Shown here: piece after piece, positions 15,951 through 15,982 of the stretch
Numbering within the stretch: the stretch's first letter is position 1
Layout: every line of letters begins with the position of its first letter
NCBI GenBank assembly: GCA_945637225.1
Contig: CALZDE010000023.1
Coordinates: 1 to 15,982, forward strand
DNA: 15,982 nucleotides
Direction of reading: 5' to 3'
Origin: an uncultured Selenomonadaceae bacterium
Lineage (GTDB): Bacteria > Bacillota > Negativicutes > Selenomonadales > Selenomonadaceae
Made by a program: the position numbers and the translations under genes
Notes under the pieces: model-generated
Told to the model about the DNA's origin: nothing
The model's input: the letters and a program-made list of their open reading frames with translations, nothing else
Databases searched by the model: none

Positions 15951-15982
15951 AGAAGTAGGCAATAACTGTCTGCTTCTTTTAT
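15951..15982 (+). terminator. Operon-closing intrinsic terminator
   Basis: An 11-bp stem with two G-T wobbles (15951-15961 with 15967-15977), a 5-base loop ATAAC and a T tract reaching the window edge. It begins 28 bases after the final stop codon and marks the deacetylase gene as the last gene of the operon. Confidence 0.8.

Noticed and set aside
1..15982. CRISPR arrays, tRNA/rRNA genes, insertion sequences or attachment sites
   Set aside because: No regularly spaced repeats, RNA gene signatures, transposase genes or terminal repeats were seen; the only hint is the left-edge fragment that may be an Rpn-type nuclease.

Overview
The window looks like the chromosome of an AT-rich diderm Firmicute, most likely a member of the Negativicutes (inference). 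The reasons are an outer-membrane barrel protein that joins a coiled coil, a weak S-layer-homology-like segment and a beta-barrel (the OmpM-type layout of that class), strong Firmicute-style Shine-Dalgarno sequences, and frequent GTG/TTG starts. I cannot fix the genus.

Left part (1-4710). The last 33 codons of a + strand gene end at 102. They are followed by two back-to-back intrinsic terminators, one for each direction. A large minus-strand gene (257-3559) encodes a predicted six-hairpin (GH94-like) carbohydrate-active protein. Divergent from it, a ROK-family sugar kinase gene (3796-4668) ends in a strong terminator. These are probably carbohydrate-metabolism housekeeping genes, and I see no direct tie to what follows.

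Right part (4812-15982). A promoter at 4812-4840 and a terminator at 15951-15982 bracket seven tightly packed + strand genes, apparently a whole operon. In order they encode: (1) an outer-membrane beta-barrel with a periplasmic coiled coil; (2) a nucleotide-sugar dehydrogenase of the UDP-HexNAc (TviB/WbpO) type; (3) a membrane-anchored degenerate NodB-fold protein; (4) an inner-membrane synthase with an N-terminal PilZ domain and a hyaluronan-synthase-like GT2 domain; (5) a membrane-anchored PgaB-like pseudo-deacetylase with a beta-sandwich tail; (6) a GH18-like lipoprotein; (7) a secreted protein with one degenerate and one intact CE4 deacetylase domain. Genes 2-3, 3-4 and 4-5 sit at or across stop/start junctions, which suggests translational coupling.

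Reading them together (inference): the operon looks like a synthase-dependent exopolysaccharide machine. The dehydrogenase would supply an N-acetyl-hexosaminuronic acid nucleotide, and the PilZ-controlled synthase would polymerise and extrude the chain. The GH18-like and CE4 proteins would trim and deacetylate it in the periplasm, and the barrel would carry it across the outer membrane. The parts list resembles a hybrid of the alginate system (dehydrogenase, PilZ control, outer-membrane barrel) and the PNAG/Pel systems (deacetylase plus hydrolase), but the combination matches no named system I know. Its oddest trait is three NodB-fold domains that have lost the metal site beside a single intact one.
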